DNA of 64,000 nt. Origin: Thiocystis violacea (GTDB lineage Bacteria > Pseudomonadota > Gammaproteobacteria > Chromatiales > Chromatiaceae). Position 1 is the first letter of the stretch; each line of letters starts with the position of its first letter. The notes below the pieces were generated by a model. The model was given only the letters and a program-made list of their open reading frames with translations. It did not search any database and was not told where the DNA came from. Below are positions 34,437 to 48,457 of the stretch, in pieces. The translations under genes were made by a program, and so were the position numbers. The DNA lies in NCBI RefSeq assembly GCF_016583575.1, contig NZ_NRRG01000014.1:30639-94638 (forward strand), in the 5' to 3' direction.

Positions 34437-34865
34437 ATGAAGAAAATCAAAGAACTGCTTGAAGAAAAAGGCTGCCGCGTCTGGTCGATCGATCCGGACG
34501 CCAGCGTCTACGAGGCGCTTGGGCTGATGGCCAAACACCGCATCGGGGCCTTGCTGGTGATGACCGAGACGGGGCCGGTCGGTCTCATCTCGGAGCGCGA
34601 CTATGCCCGCGAGGGGATCCTGCACGGCCGAACCTCGAAGGAGACCAGGGTTCGTGACATCATGACGCATCGCGTCGTCTGCGCCACCCCGGATCAGACC
34701 CTCAACGAGGCCATGATCCTCATGACCGAGAAGCGGGTACGTCATCTCCCCGTGATCGACGCGGGCCTGGTCGTTGGACTGGTATCCATCGGCGATCTGG
34801 TCAAGTCCATCATCTCGGAGCAGACATTCATCATCGAGCAGTTGGAGCATTACATCAACTCATGA
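34437..34865 (+). CDS. two-CBS-domain protein
   Basis: A 142-residue stand-alone tandem CBS (Bateman) module that would bind adenosyl ligands such as AMP or ATP. CBS1 has VYEALGLMAKHRIGALLVM and GLISERDYAREGIL; CBS2 has VRDIMTHRVVCATPDQTLNEAM and HLPVIDAGLVVGLVSIGDLVKSII. The ATG at 34437 follows GGGGAGGAG, a perfect ribosome site. Its stop overlaps the start of the DUF971-MoaD gene, so the two are coupled. Confidence 0.92.
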   Translation: MKKIKELLEEKGCRVWSIDPDASVYEALGLMAKHRIGALLVMTETGPVGLISERDYAREGILHGRTSKETRVRDIMTHRVVCATPDQTLNEAMILMTEKRVRHLPVIDAGLVVGLVSIGDLVKSIISEQTFIIEQLEHYINS

Positions 34866-35509
34866 CAGAACGTCCGACCCAGCGTCATCCCACCGAAATC
34901 AATCTCCACGCCAAGTCGCGCCGGCTCGGCATCCGCTTCGACGATGGCGCCTCTTTCGAGCTGCCCTGCGAGTATCTGCGGGTCTTTTCGCGGGCGGCCG
35001 AGGTGCGCGCCATGGCCGAGCCGGTGACCGGCAAGGAGGCCGTCAACATCCTCGCGATCGAGCCCCAGGGTCAGTACGGGGTGCGCATCCAGTTCGACGA
35101 TGGGCACGACACCGGCATCTATTCCTGGGACAGCCTCTATCGGCTCGGGCAGGAGCGGGAACGCAACTGGACGGAATATCTCGCCCGGCTGGAGGCGATC
35201 GGCTACCAGCGCCGCGAGCCGGAGCGTGGCGAGAAACGGATCCGGCTACTCTATTTCGCCTGGCTCGCCCGCAAGCTGCGTAAGGAGTCGGAGGATCTGA
35301 CCATTCCGGCGGAGGTCGAGGATGTGACCGCGCTGCTGAAGTGGCTGGGACGGCGCAAGCGCGGCGCCACCGTCCTGTTCGAGCCGGAGCGGGTGCGGGT
35401 TACCGTCAACCGTCAGTTCAGCGAGCCCTTCACCAGACTGCACGAGGGCGACGAGATCGGCCTGGTGCCGACCTCCCCTACCCCGCCGCCGACGCCGGAT
35501 CTCATCTGA
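34862..35509 (+). CDS. DUF971-MoaD fusion protein
   Basis: A 215-residue two-part protein. Residues about 10-105 are the DUF971 (gamma-butyrobetaine-hydroxylase-like N-terminal) fold: LHAKSRRLGIRFDDGASFELPCEYLRVFS, then DGHDTGIYSWDSLY. Residues about 124-205 look like a MoaD/ThiS ubiquitin fold: IRLLYFAWLARKL, DVTALLKWL and VTVNRQFSEPFTRLHEGDEIGLVP. Real sulfur carriers end in Gly-Gly, but this one ends PTSPTPPPTPDLI, so it cannot be thiocarboxylated in the usual way. Coupled by ATGA to the CBS gene. It overlaps the end of nudB by 8 bp. Function unknown; protein binding is more likely than sulfur transfer. Confidence 0.85.
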   Translation: MTERPTQRHPTEINLHAKSRRLGIRFDDGASFELPCEYLRVFSRAAEVRAMAEPVTGKEAVNILAIEPQGQYGVRIQFDDGHDTGIYSWDSLYRLGQERERNWTEYLARLEAIGYQRREPERGEKRIRLLYFAWLARKLRKESEDLTIPAEVEDVTALLKWLGRRKRGATVLFEPERVRVTVNRQFSEPFTRLHEGDEIGLVPTSPTPPPTPDLI

Positions 35510-35942
35510 AGGTACAGGCCAGCGCGCGGATGGCGTCGCGGTTGGTCCAGGATCCGGTCAGCTCGGCGGCGGCCTGGGCCGGGAGCCAGCGGTATTCCAG
35601 GTGCTCCCTCTGGTTCAGGCGCACCCGTCGGCGCGACTCCAGGACCAGCGCGAACCAGTATTCGCGATTGAAGCAGACATTGGGCGCGTAGCGCCTGCGC
35701 CAGGCGCGGATGATGGGGAAGAGCACCGAGTGACGCATATCGATGAGCGCGCCGCCGACGCGCAGCCCCGTCTCCTCGCGGACCTCGCGCGCGGCGGCGA
35801 GCCGGGGCGTCTCGCCCGGAGCCAGGCTCCCGGTCACCGACTGCCAGAAACCGGCCGGACGGGTGCGACGCATCAGCAGGAACTCACCGCCGCGCGTGCA
35901 AACGACCACCAGCACCGACTGCGGCCGCTTGCGCTCGCCCAT
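35502..35942 (-). CDS. nudB: dihydroneopterin triphosphate diphosphatase
   Basis: NudB (146 residues) is a Nudix hydrolase that removes pyrophosphate from dihydroneopterin triphosphate in folate synthesis. The Nudix box is intact: GSLAPGETPRLAAAREVREETGL. FWQSVTGSL, RYAPNVCFNREYWFAL and EHLEYRWLPAQAAAELTGSWTNRDAI match E. coli NudB along its length. The ATG at 35942 (MGERKRPQSVLVVV) gives the family length; a GTG at 36065 would add 41 residues without known homology. It directly follows aspS, as in E. coli. Confidence 0.88.
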   Translation of the reverse strand: MGERKRPQSVLVVVCTRGGEFLLMRRTRPAGFWQSVTGSLAPGETPRLAAAREVREETGLRVGGALIDMRHSVLFPIIRAWRRRYAPNVCFNREYWFALVLESRRRVRLNQREHLEYRWLPAQAAAELTGSWTNRDAIRALACTFR

Positions 35943-36071
35943 GGACAGGAGCCCCTCGTCGGCGTCGGTCGATTCGAAACTCCCGGTGGCCAAGAGCCCC
36001 GAGGGCGGCGCGCCAAGATCATCGCCCATTCCTGACTCCATCCGCAGCTCGCTCTCGGGCGGCACGACGGA

Positions 36072-37850
<1,779 letters not shown>

Positions 37851-37982
37851 CGCTCTCAAGCCCCATTGTTCGCGGTTGACGGAGCCGATCCGGTCAGGGA
37901 CCGGATCCGTCATGAAAAAGAGCGGAAAGATACTGGCCGCGGGCCGGTGGCGCAAGGGCCAGGCCCGCGACGCGGAACGCGA

Positions 37983-38300
37983 TCAGGCCGCCGATTTGGT
38001 CTCGGCCGGCTTGGCGGCCGGTGCCTTGTCGGCCCCGCCGCTCGCGCCGGCGCCCGTCTCGGAGGGTTTCGCCTCCTTCTTCTCGCCGCCGTCATGCAGG
38101 TTCTTCTTCTTGTCGCCGTCCTTCTTGAAATCGGTTTCGTACCAGCCGCCGCCCTTGAGCCGGAAACCGGCGGCCGAGATCAATTTCTTGAGCGCCGGCC
38201 GACCGCAGGACGGACAGTCGGTCAAGGGCGCGTCACTGATCTTCTGCAACCGCTCCAATTCGTGGCCACAGCTTTCACAGCGGTATTCGTAGATCGGCAT
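37983..38300 (-). CDS. FmdB-family zinc ribbon protein
   Basis: A 105-residue protein beginning MPIYEYRCESCGHELERLQKI with a second pair CPSCGRPALKKLI, giving the CxxC-CxxC zinc ribbon of the FmdB family. After residue 55 the sequence becomes low complexity, charged and Ala/Lys-rich. GGAGAAAAGC sits right before the ATG at 38300. It often neighbours aspS in proteobacteria, as here, but the family's role is uncertain. Confidence 0.9.
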   Translation of the reverse strand: MPIYEYRCESCGHELERLQKISDAPLTDCPSCGRPALKKLISAAGFRLKGGGWYETDFKKDGDKKKNLHDGGEKKEAKPSETGAGASGGADKAPAAKPAETKSAA

Positions 38301-38441
38301 GCTTTTCTCCCGTGCCAAGGCACATCAGTATCGGAACAACGGCGAATCCAATCGGGGATCCGCGCGTGGAAATCAAATCCGGTTGCGGCCGGAAGCGGGA
38401 TTGGCGTTAATGGCCACCCGATCAACCAGACCCCTCACCCC

Positions 38442-39296
38442 ATGCCCGCGACCGACGCCCGCTCGATTCTCATCACCGGCTGCTCCAGCGGCATAGGCCA
38501 TCGGTGCGCGCTCGGACTCGCGCGGCGCGGCTGGCGCGTCATCGCCTCGGCCCGCCAGGCGGCGGATGTCGCGCGGCTTGGGACGGAAGGGTTGACCGCG
38601 ATCCAACTGGATCTGGACGACTCCGGGAGCATCCGGGCGGGCTTCGCGCGGACCCTGGAACTCACCGGCGGCCGGCTCGACGCCCTCTTCAACAACGGCG
38701 CCTATGGGCAACCGGGCGCGGTGGAGGATCTGAGCCGCGAGGTGCTGCGCGCGCAACTGGAAACCAACCTGCTCGGCTGGCACGAGCTGACCTGCCTGGC
38801 CATCCCCGTCATGCGTCGTCAGGGCCATGGGCGCCTGGTGCAGAACAGCTCCATCCTGGGCTTCATCCCCCTGCCCTATCGCGGCGCCTATGTCGCCAGC
38901 AAATATGCCCTGGAAGGTCTGACCGACACCCTGCGGCTGGAACTGCGCGGAAGCGGCATCCAGGTCTCGCTGATCGAGCCCGGCCCCATCCTGAGCCGCT
39001 TCAGGGAAAACGCCCATCGCGCCTTCCAGGCCAACATCGACCGCGAGCACAGCGTCCATCGTGAATCCTACCGGCGGGCCGAGGCGCGCCTGACCCGGGA
39101 AGGCCCGGCCCAACCCTTCACCCTGCCGCCCGAGGCGGTCCTCAAGAAGCTCGTCCATGCATTGGAAAGTCCCCACCCACGGGCGCGCTATTATGTCACC
39201 CTTCCGACCCATCTGCTCGGTACACTCAAGCGGCTCCTGCCGACCGGCGGTCTGGACTGGGTGCTGGCGCGGGTGTCACGGGGCGGCGGGGGTTAG
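38442..39296 (+). CDS. short-chain dehydrogenase/reductase
   Basis: A 284-residue classical SDR. The cofactor loop is ILITGCSSGIGHRCALGLARRGW, which with Arg in SARQ favours NADP(H). LFNNGAYGQPGAVEDL is the NNAG-type element, and the catalytic residues are Ser in QNSSILGFI and Tyr/Lys in YVASK. The C-terminal extension (PRARYYVTLPTHLLGTLKRLLP) resembles the subgroup acting on lipid-like substrates. The substrate is not identifiable. ATG at 38442; weak ribosome site. Confidence 0.88.
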   Translation: MPATDARSILITGCSSGIGHRCALGLARRGWRVIASARQAADVARLGTEGLTAIQLDLDDSGSIRAGFARTLELTGGRLDALFNNGAYGQPGAVEDLSREVLRAQLETNLLGWHELTCLAIPVMRRQGHGRLVQNSSILGFIPLPYRGAYVASKYALEGLTDTLRLELRGSGIQVSLIEPGPILSRFRENAHRAFQANIDREHSVHRESYRRAEARLTREGPAQPFTLPPEAVLKKLVHALESPHPRARYYVTLPTHLLGTLKRLLPTGGLDWVLARVSRGGGG

Positions 39297-39445
39297 CCCG
39301 AGATGCCCCGCGCGACCCTGGCGGACCGATCCACCCATTGCGTTTGCACCTTCGCCACGGCTGGCTTAGGCTCCCGCCCCGATCCGTTCGGGGGTTCAGC
39401 CATCCTTATCGAGCCGAGCATCCCCGCGCCCAAGGAAATCGACCC

Positions 39446-40783
39446 ATGACCCGCAAGATGCCTGAACAACCGCGGCCCTCGCCCGAGATCATCGCCGTCT
39501 TCGGCCAACGGGCGGGGGTCGGCGCCACCACGACCGCCGTCAATCTGTCCCTGGCGCTGGCGGCGGCGGGTCGCTCCGTATTACTGATGGACCTGGATCC
39601 AGAGGGACAGGCGGGCCTGGCGATGGGCTATGAGGGCCAGGAGCGCGGCGGTACCGAGCGCGCCCTGATCGAGGCGACCTTCACCCGCGAGATGATCACC
39701 GCGACCAAGATCACGGAGATCTATCTGGCGCCGGCCGGCTCTGGGCTCGAGCACCTCGAAAACGAACTCGCCCTGATGGAGGACAGTCACACCCGTCTCT
39801 ATCAGGCGCTCGCGACCCTGCCGGCCCTGTCGCTGGAGTTCGACCATGTGGTGCTCGACTGTCCGCCCGCGCTCGACCTGCTGACCCGCAACGCCCTGGT
39901 CGCGGCGCATCGGGTGCTGCTGCCGCTGACCGACGACGGGGCGATTCTTGAAGGGCTGCCAACGCTGATCAAGACCGTCAGCCGACTGCGCGCCAGCCTC
40001 CCCCAGCCACTCTATGGCTTCTATCTGTTGATCGGCATGCGCGCCGCGACCCCATCCTCGCAGGATCTGACCGCCCAGATGCGTCAGGACTATGGGCGCA
40101 TGTCGCTGCTGACCGAGATCCCATTCGACACCCGGCTCAAGAAGGCGGACACGCCGAATCAGCCCCTGCTGATGCAGGGTCCGACACGCGAGATCGGTCG
40201 GGCCTATCTGTCGCTGGCCGCCGAATGGCTAACGCTGGGAGAGTTGGGCGACCAGCGCGATGGAACCTGGCGCTTCAAGGCACGCGAGGAGCGCATGGCG
40301 CGCTATCGCGACAAGATGACGAAGGGGATCGAGGGCTGGCGGATCGATCCACTGTCGCGGCTCTACGACGCCGAGGAGGCGATGCGCCAGCAGGATGCCC
40401 AGGCGCTCGCCGAACTCTATCAGGCGGCCCAGCCGCCAAGACGCTTCGCCTGGCTCCTGGCCTGGCGTCCCAGCCGGACGACCCTGCTGACGCTGGCTCT
40501 GGCGGTAGTCGCCGTGCCGGCCTTCCTCTGGCTGCGCGCCTGGGCACTGGATGCCGAACGACGCCTCGAACTCGGCGCCTGGCTGATCGGACCCCAGCAA
40601 CACTGGGAGGCCGGCAGTCTCCTCCTGTCGCGGGCCGACGAGACGGCCTATCGCGAGCTGATCCTGGCCGCGCGACTGGTCGAGCGCAACCGCGAGAAGC
40701 TGATGGCCTGTGGCGAGCAGGCGCGCGCGGGCGCGCCCGCCCCCTGCCTCATTGATCTACCACCACGGGACGCCCAGCCATGA
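39446..40783 (+). CDS. degenerate ParA-like ATPase with membrane anchor
   Basis: A 445-residue protein whose first 270 residues are a ParA/MinD fold. The deviant Walker A reads GQRAGVGATTTAVNL: both lysines of KGGxGKT are replaced (Arg22, Ala27). LLMDLDPEGQAGL and VVLDCPPALDLLT remain. ATP hydrolysis is therefore doubtful. After a charged linker there is one strong membrane helix (about 344-366, TLLTLALAVVAVPAFLWL) and an 80-residue tail. AAGGA precedes the ATG at 39446. Its stop overlaps the next gene (ATGA), a SPOR protein, and a canonical ParA follows. A cell-envelope or pole-positioning role is an inference from the trio. BcsQ-like proteins have some of these features, but no cellulose genes are near. 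Confidence 0.8.
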   Translation: MTRKMPEQPRPSPEIIAVFGQRAGVGATTTAVNLSLALAAAGRSVLLMDLDPEGQAGLAMGYEGQERGGTERALIEATFTREMITATKITEIYLAPAGSGLEHLENELALMEDSHTRLYQALATLPALSLEFDHVVLDCPPALDLLTRNALVAAHRVLLPLTDDGAILEGLPTLIKTVSRLRASLPQPLYGFYLLIGMRAATPSSQDLTAQMRQDYGRMSLLTEIPFDTRLKKADTPNQPLLMQGPTREIGRAYLSLAAEWLTLGELGDQRDGTWRFKAREERMARYRDKMTKGIEGWRIDPLSRLYDAEEAMRQQDAQALAELYQAAQPPRRFAWLLAWRPSRTTLLTLALAVVAVPAFLWLRAWALDAERRLELGAWLIGPQQHWEAGSLLLSRADETAYRELILAARLVERNREKLMACGEQARAGAPAPCLIDLPPRDAQP

Positions 40784-41640
40784 CGGGCGGGGGATCCGGC
40801 AAACCCTTCGGGCGACGACGGACGGCCCCAGCCGGCGCCCGCTATCGCTGGGCGGTCTTCATGCTGGCCTGGCTCCTAGCAGCGATCCTTCAGGCCGGAA
40901 CCTTCGAGCCAATCCCGCGCGCGACCTCCCAGCCGAGCCAGGATCCGCGATGGCTGGAGCCATTGCCCAGGCTGGCCCTGCCCCTGCCGCGGCTGACCGC
41001 GCCGCCCACTTCACCAAGGCCCACCGAAACACCGCCGGAGTCGGCACCGGCGTCGCTCCCGCCGTTGGAAACGCCGACCGAGCGCACCGCGATGGACGAG
41101 CCAGCAACGCCGGCGATATCGCCGATCTCGGATGTCTCGCCGGAGGAAACCAGCGAGGATGCCGCCATGATCGAGGTTCTGGAACGGCAGGTGATTGGGA
41201 GCAAGACCGCCGGCGTGACCCGGAACATGAGGGGGAATCAGGCCCCCCACGATCCAGCGGACGACCCCGGCCAACCGGCGACCATCGAACCCGAACCTGA
41301 ACCTGAACCCGAAGCCCCAGGGCCGGTCGTGGAATCGACCTCCGCCAGGCCGGAAGCGATCGACTCCGCGCGCCACCGCTGGCATGTCCAACTGCTGGCC
41401 GGACGCTCCCTGGACAGGGTCAAGCAGGATCGCGACAGGCTCGTGCAGCGTCATGGCACCCTGCTGGATGGATTGACCCTGACGATCAGTCAATCGCGGT
41501 TTGGCGATGCGCGGGACGAATTCTATCGCTTGCGCGTCCAGGAATGGACAAGCGACCAGGAGGCCAGGCACTGGTGCGCGCGCCTGCGCGCGGCCGGTGG
41601 CCAATGCCTGGTCACTCGCGTCACTCCGCCAGGCGATTGA
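40780..41640 (+). CDS. SPOR-domain membrane protein
   Basis: A 286-residue bitopic protein: a basic N-terminus, a membrane helix at about residues 23-41 (WAVFMLAWLLAAILQAG), a long proline/glutamate-rich periplasmic linker with PEPEPEPE, and a C-terminal SPOR domain (about 198-283: RWHVQLLAGRSLDRVKQDRD, FYRLRVQEW, GGQCLVTRV). SPOR domains bind denuded glycan at division sites. It is coupled to the degenerate ParA gene before it and lies 56 bp before the FlhG-like ATPase. Confidence 0.85.
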   Translation: MTGGGSGKPFGRRRTAPAGARYRWAVFMLAWLLAAILQAGTFEPIPRATSQPSQDPRWLEPLPRLALPLPRLTAPPTSPRPTETPPESAPASLPPLETPTERTAMDEPATPAISPISDVSPEETSEDAAMIEVLERQVIGSKTAGVTRNMRGNQAPHDPADDPGQPATIEPEPEPEPEAPGPVVESTSARPEAIDSARHRWHVQLLAGRSLDRVKQDRDRLVQRHGTLLDGLTLTISQSRFGDARDEFYRLRVQEWTSDQEARHWCARLRAAGGQCLVTRVTPPGD

Positions 41641-41696
41641 GCGCGGACCACCCGGCGGTTTCCGCCCAGTCGAATTCAAGATAGCGACCCAACCTC

Positions 41697-42482
41697 ATGC
41701 GTACCCTCTGTGTCACATCCGGAAAAGGCGGAGTCGGCAAAACCACCCTATCCATCAACCTGGGTATCGCGATCGCCCGCGCGGGCCGCAAGGTCCTGCT
41801 GCTGGACGGCGATCTGGGATTGGCGAATCTCAACGTGATGCTCGGGATCATTCCCAAGCTCACCATCCACGACGTGGTGCGCGGCCAGAAGACCCTAGCG
41901 CAGATCGTCATGCCGACGGGTTACGGACTGGATCTCATCGCCGGCGCCAGCGGCATCGCCGAACTGGCCGACCTGGGCGAGAGCGAGCGCCAGAACGTCA
42001 TGCACGATCTGGAGGGATTGAGCGGCTATGACTTCCTCATCATCGATACCGGGGCCGGGATCGGCGATAACGTCATCCGCTTCGTCATGGCCGCCGACGA
42101 TGTCATCATCGTCACCACGCCGCACCCAACCTCGCTGACCGATGCCTATGGCATCATCAAGACCATCCTGGCCCACGAACCCAAACCACTCAAACTGCTG
42201 GTGAACAACGCCCCCACGGCCGCCGATGCGAACCGCGTCGCCAGCCGGCTGAAGAGCGTGACCGATCGGTTCATGAACGGCACGCTCGACTACATCGGTT
42301 ACGTTCCGGCCGATGCGCTGATCGAAAAGAGCATCCTGGCGCAGAAGCCGCATCTGGTCCTCAACCCCGGATCCGCCAGCGCGCAACGCATCAACGAGGC
42401 CGCGATGCAGTTGCTCAATCGACCCGAAGCCAATATCAAGAGCAGCCTGGGGCGTTTCCTGCGCCGGTTGATCGGTCAGTAA
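41697..42482 (+). CDS. MinD/ParA-family ATPase, FlhG-like
   Basis: A 261-residue ATPase with an intact deviant Walker A (VTSGKGGVGKTTLSINLGIA), LLLDGDLGLANLNVMLGI, and LIIDTGAGIGDNVIRFVMAADDVIIV. These match the FlhG/FleN/YlxH group that sets polar flagellum or complex number. The closing KSSLGRFLRRLIGQ looks like a short amphipathic membrane-targeting tail. No flagellar gene lies in the window; its neighbours are instead the degenerate ParA and the SPOR protein, so it may position an envelope complex. Confidence 0.88.
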   Translation: MRTLCVTSGKGGVGKTTLSINLGIAIARAGRKVLLLDGDLGLANLNVMLGIIPKLTIHDVVRGQKTLAQIVMPTGYGLDLIAGASGIAELADLGESERQNVMHDLEGLSGYDFLIIDTGAGIGDNVIRFVMAADDVIIVTTPHPTSLTDAYGIIKTILAHEPKPLKLLVNNAPTAADANRVASRLKSVTDRFMNGTLDYIGYVPADALIEKSILAQKPHLVLNPGSASAQRINEAAMQLLNRPEANIKSSLGRFLRRLIGQ

Positions 42483-42527
42483 GGTGATTTCCAGGAAACT
42501 TTGTTACCCGTGATCCGCCCGGTCATA

Positions 42528-42599
42528 GACAGGATTAACAGGATTTCGCAGGATTGACAGGATTTATAAATCTCTGTTTTTAATCCTGTTAATCCTGTC
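42528..42599. repeat. inverted repeat of ACAGGATT units
   Basis: GACAGGATTAACAGGATT (42528-42545) is perfectly inverted at 42582-42599, with two more CAGGATT units between. This widely dispersed bacterial intergenic repeat lies 45 bp after the FlhG-like gene, between convergent genes, and could also act as a terminator. Confidence 0.8.
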
Positions 42600-42748
42600 C
42601 AGTTTCAGGGCTTGCGGTCGGGCATAAACGTTCCCGGAAATCGCCCAAACGGATATCGGCGTGTGCCTGACGGCGCCATTGGGGAGCGAGAGAACGAGGC
42701 GAGGAGGGCAAGGCCGCCATTCCGCGGCGGCTCATCACCCTATCGGAA

Positions 42749-43225
42749 TCAGACGTATCGGACTTCCAGAATCTCGAACTCGCGGACCCCACCCGGCGCC
42801 GCGAGCGAGGCCACGTCCCCTTCGCTCTTGCCGATCAGACAGCGGGCGATCGGCGAGCTGATGGAGATCATGCCCAGCTTGAGATCCGCCTCGTCATCAC
42901 CGACGATCTGGTAGCACAACTCGTCGTCCTTCTCGAGTTCCAGCACCTTCACCGTGGCGCCGAAGACCACCTTGCCATTGGGCGAAAGGCTGGTTACGTC
43001 GATCACCTGGGCATTGGAGAGCTTGCCCTCGATGTCCTTGATGCGTCCCTCGACGAAACTCTGCTGTTCGCGGGCGGCGTGGTATTCGGCGTTTTCCTTC
43101 AGATCGCCGTGCGCGCGCGCCTCGGCGATGGACTCGATGATGCGCGGGCGTTCGATCCGCTTGAGTCGCTCCAGTTCCTCGCGCAATTTTTCAGCGCCCC
43201 TGGCGGTCAGAGGTACCTTGCTCAT
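42749..43225 (-). CDS. greA: transcription elongation factor GreA
   Basis: GreA (158 residues) rescues backtracked RNA polymerase by stimulating transcript cleavage. The N-terminal coiled coil spans [22 protein letters not shown] to about residue 75, with the tip acidic residues in [16 protein letters not shown]. The C-terminal FKBP-like domain ends [16 protein letters not shown]. The ATG at 43225 follows GAGGAAT, and the length equals E. coli. It follows carB, but a strong terminator lies between them. Confidence 0.97.
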   Translation of the reverse strand: MSKVPLTARGAEKLREELERLKRIERPRIIESIAEARAHGDLKENAEYHAAREQQSFVEGRIKDIEGKLSNAQVIDVTSLSPNGKVVFGATVKVLELEKDDELCYQIVGDDEADLKLGMISISSPIARCLIGKSEGDVASLAAPGGVREFEILEVRYV

Positions 43226-43300
43226 GGGGTGATTCCTCGTATGAAATCGTCGACGCGGACCGGAATCCACGATGACGGTGGTCCATTGCGGACCAAATAC

Positions 43301-43328
43301 AAAAAACGACGGGCGCCGGCAGGCGCCC
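43301..43328 (-). terminator. terminator after carB
   Basis: On the minus strand GGGCGCC and GGCGCCC enclose a 4-nt loop and are followed by GTCGTTTTTTG. It begins 14 bp after the carB stop. Confidence 0.9.
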
Positions 43329-43341
43329 TAGGGTCTCGAAA

Positions 43342-46551
<3,210 letters not shown>

Positions 46552-46583
46552 GGGGTCTCACGCGGCGGTTCGGAATTTTTTGA

Positions 46584-46699
46584 GTGGACAGTTTTCAGTT
46601 GTCGGTTTTCAGTTGTCAGTCGATCCAGCCTTTCAACTTAAAGAGGCGGTCAACCGACTCGGCGCGTTACCGATCACGGACAACGGTCCACTGAAAACG
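46584..46699. repeat. repeat element in the carA-carB gap
   Basis: GTTTTCAGTTGTC occurs twice in tandem (46591-46603 and 46605-46617), and a partial inverted copy (GTCCACTGAAAAC) stands near 46687-46699. Such GTTTTCAGTTGTCAG blocks are common dispersed repeats. It sits between two cotranscribed genes of one enzyme. Confidence 0.6.
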
Positions 46700-46703
46700 G
46701 ATT

Positions 46704-47849
46704 TCAGCGCTTTCTGTCTCGCATCAGCTCGATGAAGTGATCGAAGACAGGCGCCACGTCGTGCGGTCCCGGGCTGGCCTCGGGATGCCCCTGGAAACTG
46801 AAGGCGGGACGCTGGCGATGATGGATCCCCTGAAGCGAGCCATCGAAGAGCGAGCGGTGCGTCGCCTCCAGGGAGTCAGGCAGACTCTCCTCGTCGACCG
46901 CGAATCCGTGGTTCTGGCTGCTGATCATGACCGCGCCGGTCTTGAGATCCTGCACCGGATGGTTGGCGCCGTGATGGCCGAACTTCATCTTTAGGGTACG
47001 TGCCCCACAGGCCAATCCGAGCAACTGGTGCCCGAGACAGATGCCGAAGATGGGGACATCCGTCCCGAGCAGCTCGCGAATGGCCGCGATGGCGTAGTCG
47101 CAGGGCTCCGGATCGCCCGGGCCATTGGACAGGAAGACCCCGTCCGGCGCGAGCGCCAGCACGGTCGCGGCGGGCATGTGCGCCGGCACGACCGTCACAT
47201 GACAGCCTCGGTCAACCAGCATCCGCAGGATGTTGCGTTTGATCCCGTAGTCATAGGCGACCACATGGTAGGGCAGCTTTTCGCCCACCGGCATCAGATG
47301 CTCGGGCAGCCCAGCGTCCAGGCTCCAAGAGCCCTGGGTCCAGGGATAGGCCTCACGGGTCGAGGCCTGCTGGGCCAGATCCATGCCCTTGAGCCCCGGA
47401 AAGGCGCGCGCCTCGGCCAGGGCCGCCGTCTCGTCGACGCCATCGCCGGCCTGGATGCAGCCACTCTGGGCGCCCTTCTCGCGCAGCAGGCGGGTCAGGC
47501 GACGGGTGTCGATATCGGCGATGCCGACCACCCCCTGGCGCGCCAGATAGACATCGAGCGACTCCCGCATCCGAAAGTTGCTGGGAAACAGGGGCAGATC
47601 CCGAACGATGAGACCGGCGGCCTGAACGGCGCCCGACTCCTCGTCCTCGGCGTTGGCCCCGACGTTACCGATATGCGGATAGGTCAGGGTCACGAGCTGG
47701 CGCAGATAGGACGGATCGGTCAGGATCTCCTGATACCCCGACATGGCCGTGTTGAAGACGACTTCGCCGACGCTGCTCCCATCGGCGCCGATCGAAGTTC
47801 CGCGGAAGACCGAGCCGTCTTCCAGAACCAGAACCGCGGGTTTTCTCAA
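46704..47849 (-). CDS. carA: carbamoyl-phosphate synthase small subunit
   Basis: CarA (381 residues) is the glutamine amidotransferase half. The class I site is [14 protein letters not shown] with the catalytic Cys, and the later catalytic His is in [11 protein letters not shown]. The N-terminal domain has [22 protein letters not shown]. No ATG fits: the start is TTG at 47849 (reads [19 protein letters not shown]) with GGAG 7 nt before it, giving almost exactly the E. coli length. The open frame extends upstream without similarity. carB follows on the same strand. Confidence 0.96.
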   Translation of the reverse strand: MRKPAVLVLEDGSVFRGTSIGADGSSVGEVVFNTAMSGYQEILTDPSYLRQLVTLTYPHIGNVGANAEDEESGAVQAAGLIVRDLPLFPSNFRMRESLDVYLARQGVVGIADIDTRRLTRLLREKGAQSGCIQAGDGVDETAALAEARAFPGLKGMDLAQQASTREAYPWTQGSWSLDAGLPEHLMPVGEKLPYHVVAYDYGIKRNILRMLVDRGCHVTVVPAHMPAATVLALAPDGVFLSNGPGDPEPCDYAIAAIRELLGTDVPIFGICLGHQLLGLACGARTLKMKFGHHGANHPVQDLKTGAVMISSQNHGFAVDEESLPDSLEATHRSLFDGSLQGIHHRQRPAFSFQGHPEASPGPHDVAPVFDHFIELMRDRKR

Positions 47850-48019
47850 GGGTTTCTCCGAATACGGGCGAGGACGCGCGGTCGCTTTCGGGGGAGGGAA
47901 AGCGACAGGGGTACGCGAGAAGGTCGCCGTCGAGGCGACGCGCTTAACCCTCGGTATTCTAGAGAACCGCCGCCGGGCTGTCCACGCGCCCGGCCGAGCG
48001 GCCGAGCGCCGAGCGAACC

Positions 48020-48457
48020 CTAGATCCACTGCCGCGCCCAGGCGACGATTCCTCCCGCGTCCATGGCGCCCGCCTGGCGCGCGATCTCGGCGCCGCCGCG
48101 AAACAGGATCAGGGTCGGGATACTCCGGATGCCAAGCCGCGCGGAGAGCGTTTGCGCCTCCTCGGTATTCACCTTGACCAGACGCAACCCCGGCTCCAGG
48201 CGCGCGGCGGCGGACTCGAAGGCCGGCGTCATCATCCGGCAGGGACCGCACCAGGGCGCCCAGAAATCGACCAGCAGCGGGAGATCGCTCCGGCCAAGGT
48301 GACGGGCAAAGCGCGCCTCGTCGAGCGGCAATGGCTGGCCGCTGAACAGGGCGCCATGGCATTGGCCACACTTGGGGCCGGCACTCAGGCGGTCCGGCGG
48401 AAGCCGGTTGACCGCGTCACAGTGGGGGCAGACGAGGTGCAGGGCTTGGTGGGACAT
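48020..48457 (-). CDS. trxC: thioredoxin 2
   Basis: TrxC (145 residues) differs from TrxA by an N-terminal zinc finger, seen here as [12 protein letters not shown] and KCGQCHG. The thioredoxin active site is [12 protein letters not shown] and the cis-Pro loop is [10 protein letters not shown]. It is a cytosolic reductant often tied to oxidative stress. Divergent from cnoX, 175 bp away. Confidence 0.95.
   Translation of the reverse strand: MSHQALHLVCPHCDAVNRLPPDRLSAGPKCGQCHGALFSGQPLPLDEARFARHLGRSDLPLLVDFWAPWCGPCRMMTPAFESAAARLEPGLRLVKVNTEEAQTLSARLGIRSIPTLILFRGGAEIARQAGAMDAGGIVAWARQWI

Noticed and set aside
31514..34462. 980-codon plus-strand frame across the corrinoid gene and ABC exporter
   Set aside because: Opposite two clearly coding genes, with Arg/Pro-rich low-complexity translation and no ribosome site.
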